The position numbers and the translations under genes are program-made. Positions 43,750 to 52,777 of a stretch of DNA of 64,000 nt are shown piece after piece (position 1 is the stretch's first letter; each line of letters begins with the position of its first letter). The stretch covers positions 1-64,000 of the forward strand of contig NZ_LVYD01000102.1 of NCBI RefSeq assembly GCF_002077945.1, in the 5' to 3' direction. The DNA is from Niastella vici. GTDB taxonomy: Bacteria > Bacteroidota > Bacteroidia > Chitinophagales > Chitinophagaceae. The notes beneath the pieces were generated by a model. It saw nothing but the letters and a program-made list of their open reading frames with translations. It was not told the origin of the DNA and made no database searches.

Positions 43750-45882
43750 ATGATCACACAGATGAAACGTAAGACCATTGCGCGGGATATTAGTTGGTTG
43801 TCTTTTAATGCCAGGGTATTACAGGAGGCTGCTGACCCAAGTGTGCCTCTGCGGGAAAGGATCAAGTTTTTAGGCATCTTCTCCAATAACCTCGATGAGT
43901 TCTTCAGGGTACGGGTAGCCACCCTTAAACGCATGACCGAAGTGGGTAAAAAGAACATGCACATGGAAGTGGCGCCCAACCGCATTCTCGATGAAATTCA
44001 ACAGATAGTACTGGAACAACAGGCCGAATTCAACCGCATTTGGGAGGGGGTGCATAAAGAGCTCGAGAAAGAAAAGATCTTCCTGATCACCGAAAAGGCC
44101 CTTAATAAAGAGCAGCAGAAATTCGTTCAAACGTTTTTTGAGGAAGAAGTGCGCAGCAATACCATTCCGCTCATGATCGAAAGTATTCCGCATTTTCCCT
44201 ACCTGCGCGAAAAATCAATTTACCTGGGCGTGGTGCTTTCCCGAAAGGATGGCACCCTGAAACGGAAATATGCCCTTATTGAAATTCCGGCCAAAGTAAA
44301 TGGCCGGTTCATTCAATTGCCTTCCCCGCCGGGCGAGAGCCATATAATATTACTGGAAGATGTGATCAGGTTCAACCTGAAAAGCATTTTCTCCTATTTC
44401 GGCTACGACCGCCATGCTTCCTGGGTGTTTAAGGTTACCAAGGATGCCGAAATTGATATGGACAGCGATATTTCAACCAGTCTTATTCAAAAAATAGAAA
44501 AGGGGGTGCGCAACCGCCGGAAAGGAAAACCCGTGCGGTTCGTATTCGATAAAAATATAGATGCCGGCCTGCTCGATTACCTGATCCGCAAGCTGAACCT
44601 GTCGCGCAAAGACAGTTTGATCCCCGGCGGCCGCATCCATAATTTCCGCCATTTTATGGATTTCCCCGATGTATTTGAGAAGAAAGGGCACCGGAAACGG
44701 TCGTTCATACACCCTATGCTCAAAAACGCCCTGCGGGTAACGGATGTAGTTCAGCAAACAGACGTGATGCTGAATTTTCCGTACCATTCCTTCCATCCTA
44801 TCATTGATCTGCTGCGCGAAGCGGCCATTGACCCCGATGTTACATTAATAAAAATAACCGCCTACCGGCTGGCCAGCAATTCAAAAGTGATCAATGCCCT
44901 CATCAATGCCGTGCGCAATGGTAAACAGGTAACAGTGATGCTCGAGCTGCGGGCGCGGTTCGATGAAGAGAACAACCTGGAATGGAAACAACGGCTGGAA
45001 GATGAAGGCGTAAAAGTGCTGATCAGTATTCCCGATTTGAAGGTACACGCCAAATGCTGCCTTATTAAAAAGCGGGTAAATAACCACACCATTCATTATG
45101 GCTTTGTAAGTACCGGTAACCTGAACGAAAAAACAGCCACCGTTTACGGCGACCACTGCCTGCTTACGGCCGACCGTCATATTATGGCCGATGTAAACCG
45201 CATCTTTAACTTTTTGGAGAAACCCAAAGAAGGGATGCATTTTTTGAAGGCCTGTAAAACCATCATCCCCTGCCCTACTGATCTGCGGAAAGAACTGCTG
45301 AAGCTTATAAGCCGGGAAATAAAATTTGCCAAAGAAGGTAAACCGGCAGGCATAATTTTAAAGATGAATTCCCTGAGCGATGAAGCCCTGATCGAAAAGC
45401 TGTATGAAGCGGCAAGGAGTGGTGTGGAAATAAAGCTCATCATAAGGGGTATTTTCTGCATGTATACCGAGAACTCGAAGTTTAAAAAAAACGTAAAAGC
45501 GGTGAGTATTATTGATGAGTACCTCGAACATGCGCGGGTATTTATTTTTCATAATAATGGGAATGAAAAAGTTTATATATCCTCGGCCGACTGGATGGTA
45601 CGCAACCTCGACCATCGTGTAGAGGCTACCTGCCCGGTTTTTGATGAGAATATTAAGAAAGTGTTGAAAAATATCCTGGAAATACAACTTAGTGATAATG
45701 TAAAAGCCAGAATTTTGGACAATGAACTGAGTAACCGGTATGTGCGCGACAGAAAACATAAGAAAGTTCGGTCGCAGGTAGATATATATAATTACTTACA
45801 TCAAAAAAGCAACGTGATACCCGGTGTGCAGCATCCAATAATTACAGAAACAGTAGTTATTGGCGAGGCTCCGGCGGTATAA
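43750..45882 (+). CDS. ppk1: Polyphosphate kinase 1
   Basis: Ppk1 polymerises the gamma phosphate of ATP into polyphosphate. The N-terminal ARDISWLSFNARVLQEA, the NNLDEFFRVRV motif and the phosphotransfer histidine H433 (KVHAKCCLIKK) with FVSTGNLNEKTATVYGDH are visible. Length 710 is usual; the start may be M1 or M5 (43762). It is followed after 8 bases by ppx, so synthesis and breakdown of polyphosphate are co-transcribed. Confidence 0.96.
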   Translation: MITQMKRKTIARDISWLSFNARVLQEAADPSVPLRERIKFLGIFSNNLDEFFRVRVATLKRMTEVGKKNMHMEVAPNRILDEIQQIVLEQQAEFNRIWEGVHKELEKEKIFLITEKALNKEQQKFVQTFFEEEVRSNTIPLMIESIPHFPYLREKSIYLGVVLSRKDGTLKRKYALIEIPAKVNGRFIQLPSPPGESHIILLEDVIRFNLKSIFSYFGYDRHASWVFKVTKDAEIDMDSDISTSLIQKIEKGVRNRRKGKPVRFVFDKNIDAGLLDYLIRKLNLSRKDSLIPGGRIHNFRHFMDFPDVFEKKGHRKRSFIHPMLKNALRVTDVVQQTDVMLNFPYHSFHPIIDLLREAAIDPDVTLIKITAYRLASNSKVINALINAVRNGKQVTVMLELRARFDEENNLEWKQRLEDEGVKVLISIPDLKVHAKCCLIKKRVNNHTIHYGFVSTGNLNEKTATVYGDHCLLTADRHIMADVNRIFNFLEKPKEGMHFLKACKTIIPCPTDLRKELLKLISREIKFAKEGKPAGIILKMNSLSDEALIEKLYEAARSGVEIKLIIRGIFCMYTENSKFKKNVKAVSIIDEYLEHARVFIFHNNGNEKVYISSADWMVRNLDHRVEATCPVFDENIKKVLKNILEIQLSDNVKARILDNELSNRYVRDRKHKKVRSQVDIYNYLHQKSNVIPGVQHPIITETVVIGEAPAV

Positions 45883-45890
45883 ACCAACAC

Positions 45891-46793
45891 ATGAAACTGG
45901 CGGCTATTGATATTGGCAGTAATGCGGCAAGATTGCTGATCTCTGATGTTATTCTTTCCAATAACAAGCGACCGCAATTTCAAAAGGTGAACCTGGTGCG
46001 GGTACCCCTGCGCCTGGGCTTTGATGTGTTTGATCAGCAAAAGATCTCGAAAGAAAAAGAGGATATGATCATCAACACCATCAAGGCCTATAAACTGCTG
46101 ATGGATGCATATGGCGTGCAATATTGCAAGGCTGCCGCCACATCGGCCATGCGCGATGCCAGCAATGCAAACGAAATACTGGCAAGGGTTAAAAAAGAAA
46201 CGGGTCTCAGCATTGAAGTGATCACCGGCGATGCAGAGGCTTCGCTCATTTATGAGAACCACATTGCCGAAAACCTCGATAAAAACCATACGTATTTATA
46301 TATTGATGTAGGCGGTGGCAGCACCGAGCTAACGTTTTTTGCCTATGGCCGGCAGGTGTTCAAGCGCAGCTTCAATATTGGCACCATCAGGTTGCTGAAA
46401 GACCAGGTTGATGATTTTACCTGGAGCGAAATGAAAGATTTTGTAAAACGCGAAACAAAGCCCTATACCGATATTATAGCCATTGGTTCGGGCGGTAACA
46501 TTAATAAGATATTTTCCCTCAGTAAACGAAAAGAAGGCAAACCTTTGCAATTGCAGCTGCTGAAGGATTATTACAAGGAGTTCAGCAGTTTTTCGGTGGC
46601 CGACCGCATACGCATTTATAAATTGCGCGAAGACCGCGCCGATGTAATTGTTCCTGCACTGTTCATATATGTTAATATTATGCGCTGGGGGAATATTGAA
46701 GATATCTTTGTGCCGAAGATCGGTTTGGCCGATGGCTTAATTCAGCACTTATATGATGAGTTGAAAGCAAAAGGCCAGTTAGTCAATTATTAA
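45891..46793 (+). CDS. ppx: Exopolyphosphatase / Ppx-GppA family
   Basis: The actin-like ATPase fold is visible in AAIDIGSNAARLLISDV at the start, the phosphate loop KAAATSAMRDASN and YIDVGGGSTELTFF. At 300 residues it has only the two core domains, without the C-terminal HD-like domain of E. coli Ppx. It cleaves terminal phosphate from polyphosphate, or pppGpp as GppA; the operon with ppk1 favours polyphosphate. Confidence 0.92.
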   Translation: MKLAAIDIGSNAARLLISDVILSNNKRPQFQKVNLVRVPLRLGFDVFDQQKISKEKEDMIINTIKAYKLLMDAYGVQYCKAAATSAMRDASNANEILARVKKETGLSIEVITGDAEASLIYENHIAENLDKNHTYLYIDVGGGSTELTFFAYGRQVFKRSFNIGTIRLLKDQVDDFTWSEMKDFVKRETKPYTDIIAIGSGGNINKIFSLSKRKEGKPLQLQLLKDYYKEFSSFSVADRIRIYKLREDRADVIVPALFIYVNIMRWGNIEDIFVPKIGLADGLIQHLYDELKAKGQLVNY

Positions 46794-46867
46794 GTTCGTT
46801 AGTTTTAAGTTAGTTTGCAAGTGCTTTAGTTCGAACTCAAAAACTGACTAACTCATTAACTAAAAAG
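46794..46867. repeat. Inverted repeat built of GTTAGTTT words
   Basis: Directly after the ppx stop codon, GTTAGTTTTAAGTTAGTTT stands against AAAAACTGACTAACTCATT. Only part pairs perfectly (AGTTAGT/ACTAACT). Could end the ppk1-ppx transcript. Confidence 0.45.
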
Positions 46868-46930
46868 CTCATTTTTAGCCCCTTATTGTTTGCTTTCATT
46901 CTCTTTTAATTTGACATTGCCAACTATCTT

Positions 46931-46960
46931 TTGGTTCTTTTGCAATTTCTCCTACCTTAG
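46931..46960 (+). promoter_or_regulatory. panB promoter, TTG-N19-TACCTTAG
   Basis: TTG at 46931-46933 and TACCTTAG at 46953-46960 (one mismatch from TAnnTTTG). Transcription would start near 46966. Confidence 0.55.
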
Positions 46961-47056
46961 CAGGCGCTAACAACTGCGAGGAGCATTATGAATGTGTTTT
47001 ATTCTAATGCAGAGCCATATTCCCTCCCGCCTACTACATTTACAAAACTCCCAGTT

Positions 47057-47878
47057 ATGTCGGTTCACGCAAACAAAGAAGTAAAAAAGGTAACGACCCA
47101 TACGTTACAAAGAATGAAGTCCGTAGGAGAAAAGATCTCAATGATCACGGCTTATGACTTTTCCTTTGCCCGGTTGTTCGATGAGGCCGGTATTGATGTA
47201 ATTCTGGTGGGCGATTCTGCCTCCAATGTAATGGCAGGTCATGAAACCACGCTGCCCATTACACTCGATCACATGATCTATCACGCCTCTTCGGTCATAC
47301 GCGGTATCAACCGTTGTTTTGTGGTGGTTGATCTGCCGTTTGGCACCTACCAGGCAAATTCAAAAGAAGCGCTGGCTTCTGCCATCCGAATCATGAAAGA
47401 AACCGGAGCACATGCCGTTAAGCTCGAAGGCGGCGAAGAAGTGCTGGAATCGGTAAAACGCATTGTGGCGGCCGGTATTCCGGTAATGGGCCACCTGGGT
47501 TTAACACCTCAGTCAATTTACAAATTCGGTACCTATACGGTACGGGCACGTGAAGAAGCGGAAGCCAATAAACTGCGTAACGATGCCAAACTGCTGCAGG
47601 AAGCAGGTTGCTTTGGTATAGTGCTGGAAAAGATACCCGCCGTACTGGCGAAGGAAGTATCTGAATCGCTGGTAATACCTACCATTGGCATTGGCGCCGG
47701 TATGTATTGCGATGGCCAGGTGCTGGTGATGCACGATCTGCTGGGCATCAATACCGAATTTAAGCCCCGCTTTTTAAGGCAATACCTGAACCTGCATGAG
47801 CAAATCACCGGTGCTGTTAAGGGCTATATACATGATGTAAAGGCTAAAGAGTTTCCCAACGATAAAGAACAATATTAG
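47057..47878 (+). CDS. panB: 3-methyl-2-oxobutanoate hydroxymethyltransferase
   Basis: PanB makes ketopantoate for pantothenate and coenzyme A. I chose the ATG at 47057 because it gives the usual Bacteroidota N-terminus ([20 protein letters not shown]); an in-frame ATG at 46988, preceded by GAGGAGC, would add 23 unusual residues and cannot be excluded. TIM-barrel motifs are present: [53 protein letters not shown] and IPTIGIGAG. Confidence 0.94.
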   Translation: MSVHANKEVKKVTTHTLQRMKSVGEKISMITAYDFSFARLFDEAGIDVILVGDSASNVMAGHETTLPITLDHMIYHASSVIRGINRCFVVVDLPFGTYQANSKEALASAIRIMKETGAHAVKLEGGEEVLESVKRIVAAGIPVMGHLGLTPQSIYKFGTYTVRAREEAEANKLRNDAKLLQEAGCFGIVLEKIPAVLAKEVSESLVIPTIGIGAGMYCDGQVLVMHDLLGINTEFKPRFLRQYLNLHEQITGAVKGYIHDVKAKEFPNDKEQY

Positions 47879-47890
47879 GAATAATGATCA

Positions 47891-48014
47891 GTAAGAAATA
47901 GGAAACGATTGCTGATTTTGAGATTTCGCGATTTTGGGATTTGTGCCGGATTGAATTTTCCGATAAATCTCAAGATCTCTAAATCCCACAATCTCTAAAT
48001 TTCCTATTTCTTAC
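47891..48014. repeat. Inverted repeat, GATTTCG and GTAAGAAATAGG words
   Basis: Outer arms GTAAGAAATAGGAAA (47891-47905) and TTTCCTATTTCTTAC (48000-48014) are perfect. Inside, GAGATTTCGCGATTTTGGGATTT faces AAATCTCAAGATCTCTAAATCCC-like sequence. It may act as the panB terminator but is far longer than needed. Confidence 0.7.
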
Positions 48015-48076
48015 CTCTTACTTCTGCCTCTTTATACCACTTATGATCTTCTTTAATAGGAAGCATCAACTTTCCT

Positions 48077-48532
48077 CTATCTAACCACTATATCTGCATT
48101 CAATACTTCATACAACAACAGGTTAGCCTGTTTCATTTTCATTTGCTGGAACAGCGTATTGCAATCTGTTTCGGCTGTTCTTTCAGCGATCACCTGGATC
48201 TTGTTATAGAACAATGATCGCAGCACCCGCTTCTCTTTTTCGAGCCGGGTCTTTGCTTTTTCCAGATCGGTTGATCCTTCACTAATAGTTTTCTCGGCAA
48301 AAACAACAGCGTTTTTTACATGGTGGTTGTTCGACTGCAGATTGAGGATCTGGCAGGCGCATACCTTGGCGGTGGCATTCGCCGCAATAACAGAATCAAA
48401 TGATTTTACAGATGTAATAAAACGGGTTGTGGTAAATGCAGATGGTGTAATGGTGCCATCGTTTGCTTGTGTTGTATTCCTGATTGCAAAATAAGCAATC
48501 ACCAGGAAACAGGTTTTGATGAAAGGGTTCAT
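48077..48532 (-). CDS. Small secreted protein of unknown function (151 aa)
   Basis: A signal peptide (residues 1-23, NTTQA) is followed by mostly helical sequence with two Cys (CACQILNLQ) and one further Cys (ETDCNTLFQQM). The helix at about 80-105 (EKTISEGSTDLEKAKTRLEKE) could form a coiled coil. No family recognised. Both flanks are word-type inverted repeats. Confidence 0.6.
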   Translation of the reverse strand: MNPFIKTCFLVIAYFAIRNTTQANDGTITPSAFTTTRFITSVKSFDSVIAANATAKVCACQILNLQSNNHHVKNAVVFAEKTISEGSTDLEKAKTRLEKEKRVLRSLFYNKIQVIAERTAETDCNTLFQQMKMKQANLLLYEVLNADIVVR

Positions 48533-48608
48533 GGTACGGTTGTAATCAAGTTAACAATGTGGTTAAGGTTTTTACAGGAACACCGGAACTTGATTAAAAA
48601 GGAAGGCA

Positions 48609-48708
48609 ATTTCTGATTTTGAGATTTTGCGATTTCTTGATTTCGGATATTGCGGGAGTTCTGAACTGTATTTAAATCCCGAAATCTCTAAATCACTAAA
48701 TCAGAAAT
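48609..48708. repeat. Inverted repeat built of GATTTTGAG words
   Basis: Perfect outer arms ATTTCTGATTT (48609-48619) and AAATCAGAAAT (48698-48708), with GAGATTTTGCGATTT and AAATCCCGAAATCTC inside. Its words are nearly those of the element at 47891-48014. Confidence 0.7.
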
Positions 48709-48888
48709 CTGTATTTCCCTGCGGGCGCAGGTCTCTCATCGGATACGTGATGCAAAGAATAAAACTAAATCCGGTATTTCATAGCATTTGTGACAAACTT
48801 TTTTATATTTCGTTAAAACACAGGTGAAGTGTGCGGGCTTTTACGAATATACCTGTGCATGAGGTGTGTTAAATACTAAAGGGGCTTT

Positions 48889-48956
48889 AAAAAAAGAAGC
48901 CCTTTGTAGAAACAAAAGGCTCAAACGATTGCTTGCCATATGAAAGTGCAAAGGTA
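48889..48956 (-). ncRNA. Promoter followed at once by a terminator (short RNA or attenuator)
   Basis: CAAAGGTA (48949-48956) reads TACCTTTG on the minus strand. About 25 bases after its likely start, AGCCTTTTG and CAAAGGGCT (48898-48921) form a 9-bp stem with one G-U pair, followed by TCTTTTTTT. Transcription would stop after some 55 bases unless the terminator is bypassed. A 32-codon frame (48841-48939, MASNRLSLLFLQ onwards) begins at the start site and runs through the hairpin. Confidence 0.35.
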
Positions 48957-49166
48957 AATCAATAATGTTATCGCTGTATTACGTAAGTGTTAAAATATGT
49001 TAAGATTAAGTGTTTGTAAAACGTTTGTTAGTGTGGACGGGCATTCTCGCTAATGGTAAATAGTGAGTTTGTGAATATATAGCTTATGATCCTGCGTATG
49101 CTGTTGATGCCTGCTGCTATCGGCACTTTAGCACAATTTGTTCCAACAATTGTCAGCATCAGCAAA

Positions 49167-49547
49167 TTACTCCCTGTTCGCTCTTCGTTGTTTAAACTCC
49201 TCTTTCATTTCCTGCTTTTGCTGTTTGTATATTTTGAATTGTTCCTTTGTTAACACTTCTTTCATCTTGCTATCACGTTCCTGGTTCAGTGATTTGAATT
49301 TTTTGTATCGCTCCATTTTAGAGCTGCCTGAATTTTTTAATTTAGCGACCCCTTCAAACCAGGAGGTATTGATGGCATCTACTTTTTTTGACTGGTCTTC
49401 GGTGAGGTTCAGTTTTTCTTTATTTGCCTGGTATCTTGCTTTGACTTCCTTTATTTGTTCTTCGGTCATTTTTGCTTGTGCCGATGCGTTGGCAGCCATC
49501 AGTGTAACCAATACCAGCATGAGGGTGATGTTGAGAATTCTTTTCAT
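49167..49547 (-). CDS. Secreted Spy/CpxP-like helical protein (126 aa)
   Basis: The ATG at 49547 gives a good signal peptide (MKRILNITLMLVLVTLMAAN, cleavage ASA-Q). The mature part is charged and helical with two LTxxQ-type motifs (LNLTEDQSKKV, LTKEQFKIYKQQ), as in periplasmic Spy/CpxP chaperones and DUF4890 proteins. The C-terminus is very basic. Likely a periplasmic stress or chaperone-like protein; partner unknown. Confidence 0.65.
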   Translation of the reverse strand: MKRILNITLMLVLVTLMAANASAQAKMTEEQIKEVKARYQANKEKLNLTEDQSKKVDAINTSWFEGVAKLKNSGSSKMERYKKFKSLNQERDSKMKEVLTKEQFKIYKQQKQEMKEEFKQRRANRE

Positions 49548-49647
49548 GTTTATTATTATTCCGTTTATATACAAAATACGTAATCCTATACACTTGATTC
49601 TTTTAAAAACCGGGAAGCTGACAATTTGATGCCCGGGGCTATCCGTT

Positions 49648-50412
49648 TCAACCCGCCATCCATTCCCTGAAATTACCGGCTTTGGCTTTACTGATGAGCA
49701 CCGGTTCTTCAGGGTTGGGCATTAAATGCAAACAAAACCGGCCATTAAAATAATACTCAATTTCCCTGATGGCTTTGCGGCTGATCAGGAACTGCCGGTT
49801 TGCCCGGTAAAAACATGCCGGGCTTACTACTTCAGCCAGCTCATCGAGGCTTTCCTCGAGCAGCCAATGCTTTTTATCGAAGGTAATACCCCGCACTACC
49901 CCACCCTTTATTTCGAACCAGGCAAACTCATCGGTTTGCACGGGTATGAGCCTGTCTTTATAAGGAATAAGGAAATGGCGTTTATAATTGGGGGCTTTTG
50001 TTAACTCAAGGGTGATCAGTTGCAACTGTTGTTCAGTAATGATCAGCTGGTTGCGGGTAGTAAGACGACGGAACTTTTCAATAGCTTGCTGTAATCTTTC
50101 GGGCCTCACCGGTTTTAAAAGATAATCGATGCTGTTTACTTCAAAAGCTTTTATGGCGTATTGGTCATAGGCCGTGGTAAAAATTACCGGGATGTCGATC
50201 CTGCATTGTTGAAAAATAGCAAAGCACGAGCCATCGGCCAAATGAATATCGAGGAAGATAACATCCACTGTGGGCCGGGTGTTCAGCCAGTTTACGGCCT
50301 CCTCCACTGTATCGATGATGGCCACAAAATCAGCATCCGGCACTACCTGCTGTAACCGGGCCTTTAATTGTTGAACCGCCATTTCTTCGTCTTCTATGAT
50401 CGCGATTGTCAT
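49648..50412 (-). CDS. LytTR-type response regulator
   Basis: Residues 1-120 are a receiver domain with acidic pocket (IIEDEE), phospho-acceptor D55 (VIFLDIHLADGS) and K near LLKPVRPERL. Residues about 150-250 form a LytTR DNA-binding domain (YKDRLIPVQTDEFAWFEI, FYRANRQFLISRKAI). It follows its sensor kinase by 3 bases and probably regulates nearby or distant genes by binding repeat sites. Confidence 0.93.
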   Translation of the reverse strand: MTIAIIEDEEMAVQQLKARLQQVVPDADFVAIIDTVEEAVNWLNTRPTVDVIFLDIHLADGSCFAIFQQCRIDIPVIFTTAYDQYAIKAFEVNSIDYLLKPVRPERLQQAIEKFRRLTTRNQLIITEQQLQLITLELTKAPNYKRHFLIPYKDRLIPVQTDEFAWFEIKGGVVRGITFDKKHWLLEESLDELAEVVSPACFYRANRQFLISRKAIREIEYYFNGRFCLHLMPNPEEPVLISKAKAGNFREWMAG

Positions 50413-50415
50413 GGT

Positions 50416-51450
50416 TTATGTATGCATTAATGGAATAGTGACTGAAAATGTGGTTTGCGTTTGCTGTATAGCAAGGTGGTGGTTAGATAGATATTTACAG
50501 CGTTGGTTTAAATTCTGTAAACCTATTCCGGTAGAAGTACCCATTTCATTCCGTTTTTGCAGGTTATTTTCTACGACCAGGCTGCAGGTTGCATCCACAA
50601 AAATGCGGATCTGCAATGGTTTATTATGGGAGGCTATATTATGTTTCACTGCGTTTTCAACCAGTATCTGCAAGGCCATGGGCGGAACCCGGAATGGCGC
50701 ATACTGTTGTTGCACATTTATTATGATCTTCATTTTATCGCCATAGCGGCCTTTCAACATCTGGGTATAGGCTTCAATAAAATGAAGTTCTTCCTGCAGG
50801 GAAATGGAATTAAGCTCATGGCTTTTGAGTACATAACGATATACATCACTCATATTGTTCACGAAGTTCACGGCAGCCTGCTGATCGGTACCAATCAATG
50901 AATTGATCGTATTGAGTGAATTGAATAAGAAATGCGGATTAACCTGGTTCTTCAGTACTTCAAATCTTGTTTCGGCATTTGTTTTCAGCAAGGATGCATT
51001 TGATAAACGCATCTGGTAATTATATAGCAACAACCGGAAGATCTGTGCAAACAATTTGGTCATGATAACGGTGACCACCATATTGATATTAAAAAGGAAC
51101 CGGAACAGTTGTTCATTTGTATGCGGTGGAAATAACCATTTGTGAAAACGGAATAACAAAGGATCAATAATAATGAACACTAAGATGTTGATGGGTAAAC
51201 GTTGCCAGAAGCTGTTGCTGTCAATGGTAAACGAACCAATGCTAAAGATGCGATCCTGCAGATTAATTACGAAGAACAGCACCGATGTAAGAAATATATT
51301 AAGCGCTCTTAAAAAAAGATCGCCAGCTCCGGTTTCAATAGAAAAGAAGCCGGGCCCTATCCGTTGCAGTAATAACCAACGGGGCAAAGAGATCAATGCT
51401 GTAATGGCCAGTGCCGTAAGCAGGATAAGATTGGTTCGGGTTGGCATCAT
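50416..51450 (-). CDS. LytS-type sensor histidine kinase
   Basis: The frame opens at a GTG (51468), but the ATG at 51450 is preferred. Four hydrophobic segments (about 10-25, 50-65, 85-100, 120-145) anchor it in the inner membrane. The PF06580 histidine motif VNPHFLFNSLNTINSL (H173 from this start) and the ATPase motif LVENAVKHNI with GIGLQNLNQRC follow. No extracellular sensor domain is visible. Operon with the LytTR regulator. Confidence 0.92.
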   Translation of the reverse strand: MMPTRTNLILLTALAITALISLPRWLLLQRIGPGFFSIETGAGDLFLRALNIFLTSVLFFVINLQDRIFSIGSFTIDSNSFWQRLPINILVFIIIDPLLFRFHKWLFPPHTNEQLFRFLFNINMVVTVIMTKLFAQIFRLLLYNYQMRLSNASLLKTNAETRFEVLKNQVNPHFLFNSLNTINSLIGTDQQAAVNFVNNMSDVYRYVLKSHELNSISLQEELHFIEAYTQMLKGRYGDKMKIIINVQQQYAPFRVPPMALQILVENAVKHNIASHNKPLQIRIFVDATCSLVVENNLQKRNEMGTSTGIGLQNLNQRCKYLSNHHLAIQQTQTTFSVTIPLMHT

Positions 51451-51575
51451 ACCCAATAGACTACCCACTAACCACGATGTTTATTTGCCGTTATAATTTT
51501 TTTATGTGTTATTTTAAACTGTTTAACAAAATTGTAGTTACAGATAAAGAAAAAAATGTGCAGTTTTATGGTTCC

Positions 51576-51881
51576 ATGGTATACATAACACAACTGATCT
51601 ATATAAAGGAAGGACAGGAAGAACTCTTCTATGAGTTTGAAAATGTTGTACTTCCGCTTTTGTGGAAATATAAGGGACAACTTCTGTTACGTTTACGGCC
51701 AACAAGTAGTACATTTGTTGCTAATTCAATAGAACCGCCATTCGAAATCCACCTGGTAGCTTTTGAAACAGAGGAAGGTCTTGAGGGGTATTCACAGGAT
51801 GAAACAAGAAAAAGCTATCTACACCTTAAAGAACAATCCGTTAGATCGGTTGTTCTTATAAAAGGCACACAGGTCCCTTAA
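51576..51881 (+). CDS. DUF1330-like small protein (101 aa)
   Basis: The ATG at 51576 gives MVYITQLIYIKEGQEELFYE, the normal beginning of a dimeric alpha-beta barrel; the longer frame uses a TTG start. PFEIHLVAFETEEGLEGYSQDE fits the second half of a DUF1330 protein. Function of the family is unknown. Monocistronic. Confidence 0.6.
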   Translation: MVYITQLIYIKEGQEELFYEFENVVLPLLWKYKGQLLLRLRPTSSTFVANSIEPPFEIHLVAFETEEGLEGYSQDETRKSYLHLKEQSVRSVVLIKGTQVP

Positions 51882-52131
51882 ATCCAGTTTATTCTACTTA
51901 TCATTTATTTTTTTACCGGGTAATCCAACGGTGTGTGAGTCAGGAATGTCAAAACAGGAAAAACCTGTCCAATAATGGGACGGATTTTTTGATATGCCTG
52001 CATTAAATCATTAAGAATCATATATAAAGAAAATGGTATGGCAATTGGGTATTATTCAATGTACTCCCAGGCGCTCTAAGTGTGTAATCCATACCATTGT
52101 TTTTTATTCTATAAAAATAAAAGCGGAAACT

Positions 52132-52614
52132 ATGAATACTAATTTACCCGGTAAATTCTTAAAGAGGAAGCTCTCTGAACTGAACAGCGCTTTGTTTTTT
52201 GCAGAAGGAGACTCTTTATTTAAGTTACCGAATCACCTGGTTACGGAAATGGAGATCAATGATGATGGAGAGATCAGGTTCGTTATCCCTAAACCTGCAC
52301 AGAATATTGAAGCCTTCGACAAAGAATTTCCGGTTCGGCTGGAGTTTTTTAAAAAGGGTATCGCGTATCGCCTGAAAATACAGGGCAAGGGCTTTATTGT
52401 TGAAGATAGTGCTGAAATGGAAAAATGGTTGTCTTATTCAACAAGCCGGCAGGAAAAAGCAAAGAACGAATCATTGCTTATGATCAAAGTGAGTGTGCAA
52501 TTTGTTGATTACACCGGTAATATTTCAGGTTCTTTCCCCAGCAGGCTTAAAATGGCCGGTATGCAGTTAACAGACTGGTTGTTTTCACACAAAAACGCCC
52601 CTGTTTCCGTTTGA
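52132..52614 (+). CDS. Predicted FMN-binding split-barrel (PPOX-like) protein (160 aa)
   Basis: The ATG at 52132 starts MNTNLPGKFLKRKLSELNSA and removes a Cys-rich extension with no family likeness. The order of strands and helices (ALFFAEGDSLFKLPNHLV, IRFVIPKPAQNIEAF, PVRLEFFKKGIAYRLKIQGKG) resembles the pyridoxamine-5-phosphate oxidase-like general-stress proteins, which bind FMN or other cofactors. Assignment is by pattern only. Followed by a terminator. Confidence 0.45.
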   Translation: MNTNLPGKFLKRKLSELNSALFFAEGDSLFKLPNHLVTEMEINDDGEIRFVIPKPAQNIEAFDKEFPVRLEFFKKGIAYRLKIQGKGFIVEDSAEMEKWLSYSTSRQEKAKNESLLMIKVSVQFVDYTGNISGSFPSRLKMAGMQLTDWLFSHKNAPVSV

Positions 52615-52651
52615 ACAGCTAATAAAAAGTAATAGTTTAATGGATACTTAT

Positions 52652-52690
52652 ACAAGCCCGATCAGGTAAACTGGTTGGGCTTGTGCTTTT
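52652..52690 (+). terminator. Terminator of the split-barrel gene
   Basis: ACAAGCCCGATCAG and CTGGTTGGGCTTGT pair over 14 bases with two G-U pairs, followed by GCTTTTTATAC. Confidence 0.8.
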
Positions 52691-52731
52691 TATACATTTA
52701 TTTAGTTTCAAGGTGGGTTACGGAATATACC

Positions 52732-52739
52732 TACCTTTG
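52732..52739 (+). promoter_or_regulatory. TACCTTTG promoter of the DoxX-like gene
   Basis: A perfect TAnnTTTG box 39 bases before the ATG at 52778. It lies so close to the TTG at 52742 that the shorter, ATG-started protein is favoured. No clear TTG at -33. Confidence 0.5.
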
Positions 52740-52777
52740 TATTGCTCTTTCTATATTACCTCACAAAAAATTGCCGT

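Larger units (their letters stand above)
48533..49166. other. Gene-free region (634 bases)
   Basis: Contains the GATTTTGAG repeat (48609-48708), a possible short terminated minus-strand transcript (48889-48956) and AT-rich spacer. A 66-codon plus-strand frame (48627-48827) runs through the repeat and is not supported. Confidence 0.55.

Noticed and set aside
48627-48827. 66-codon plus-strand frame
   Set aside because: It is made largely of the GATTTTGAG inverted repeat and has no other support.
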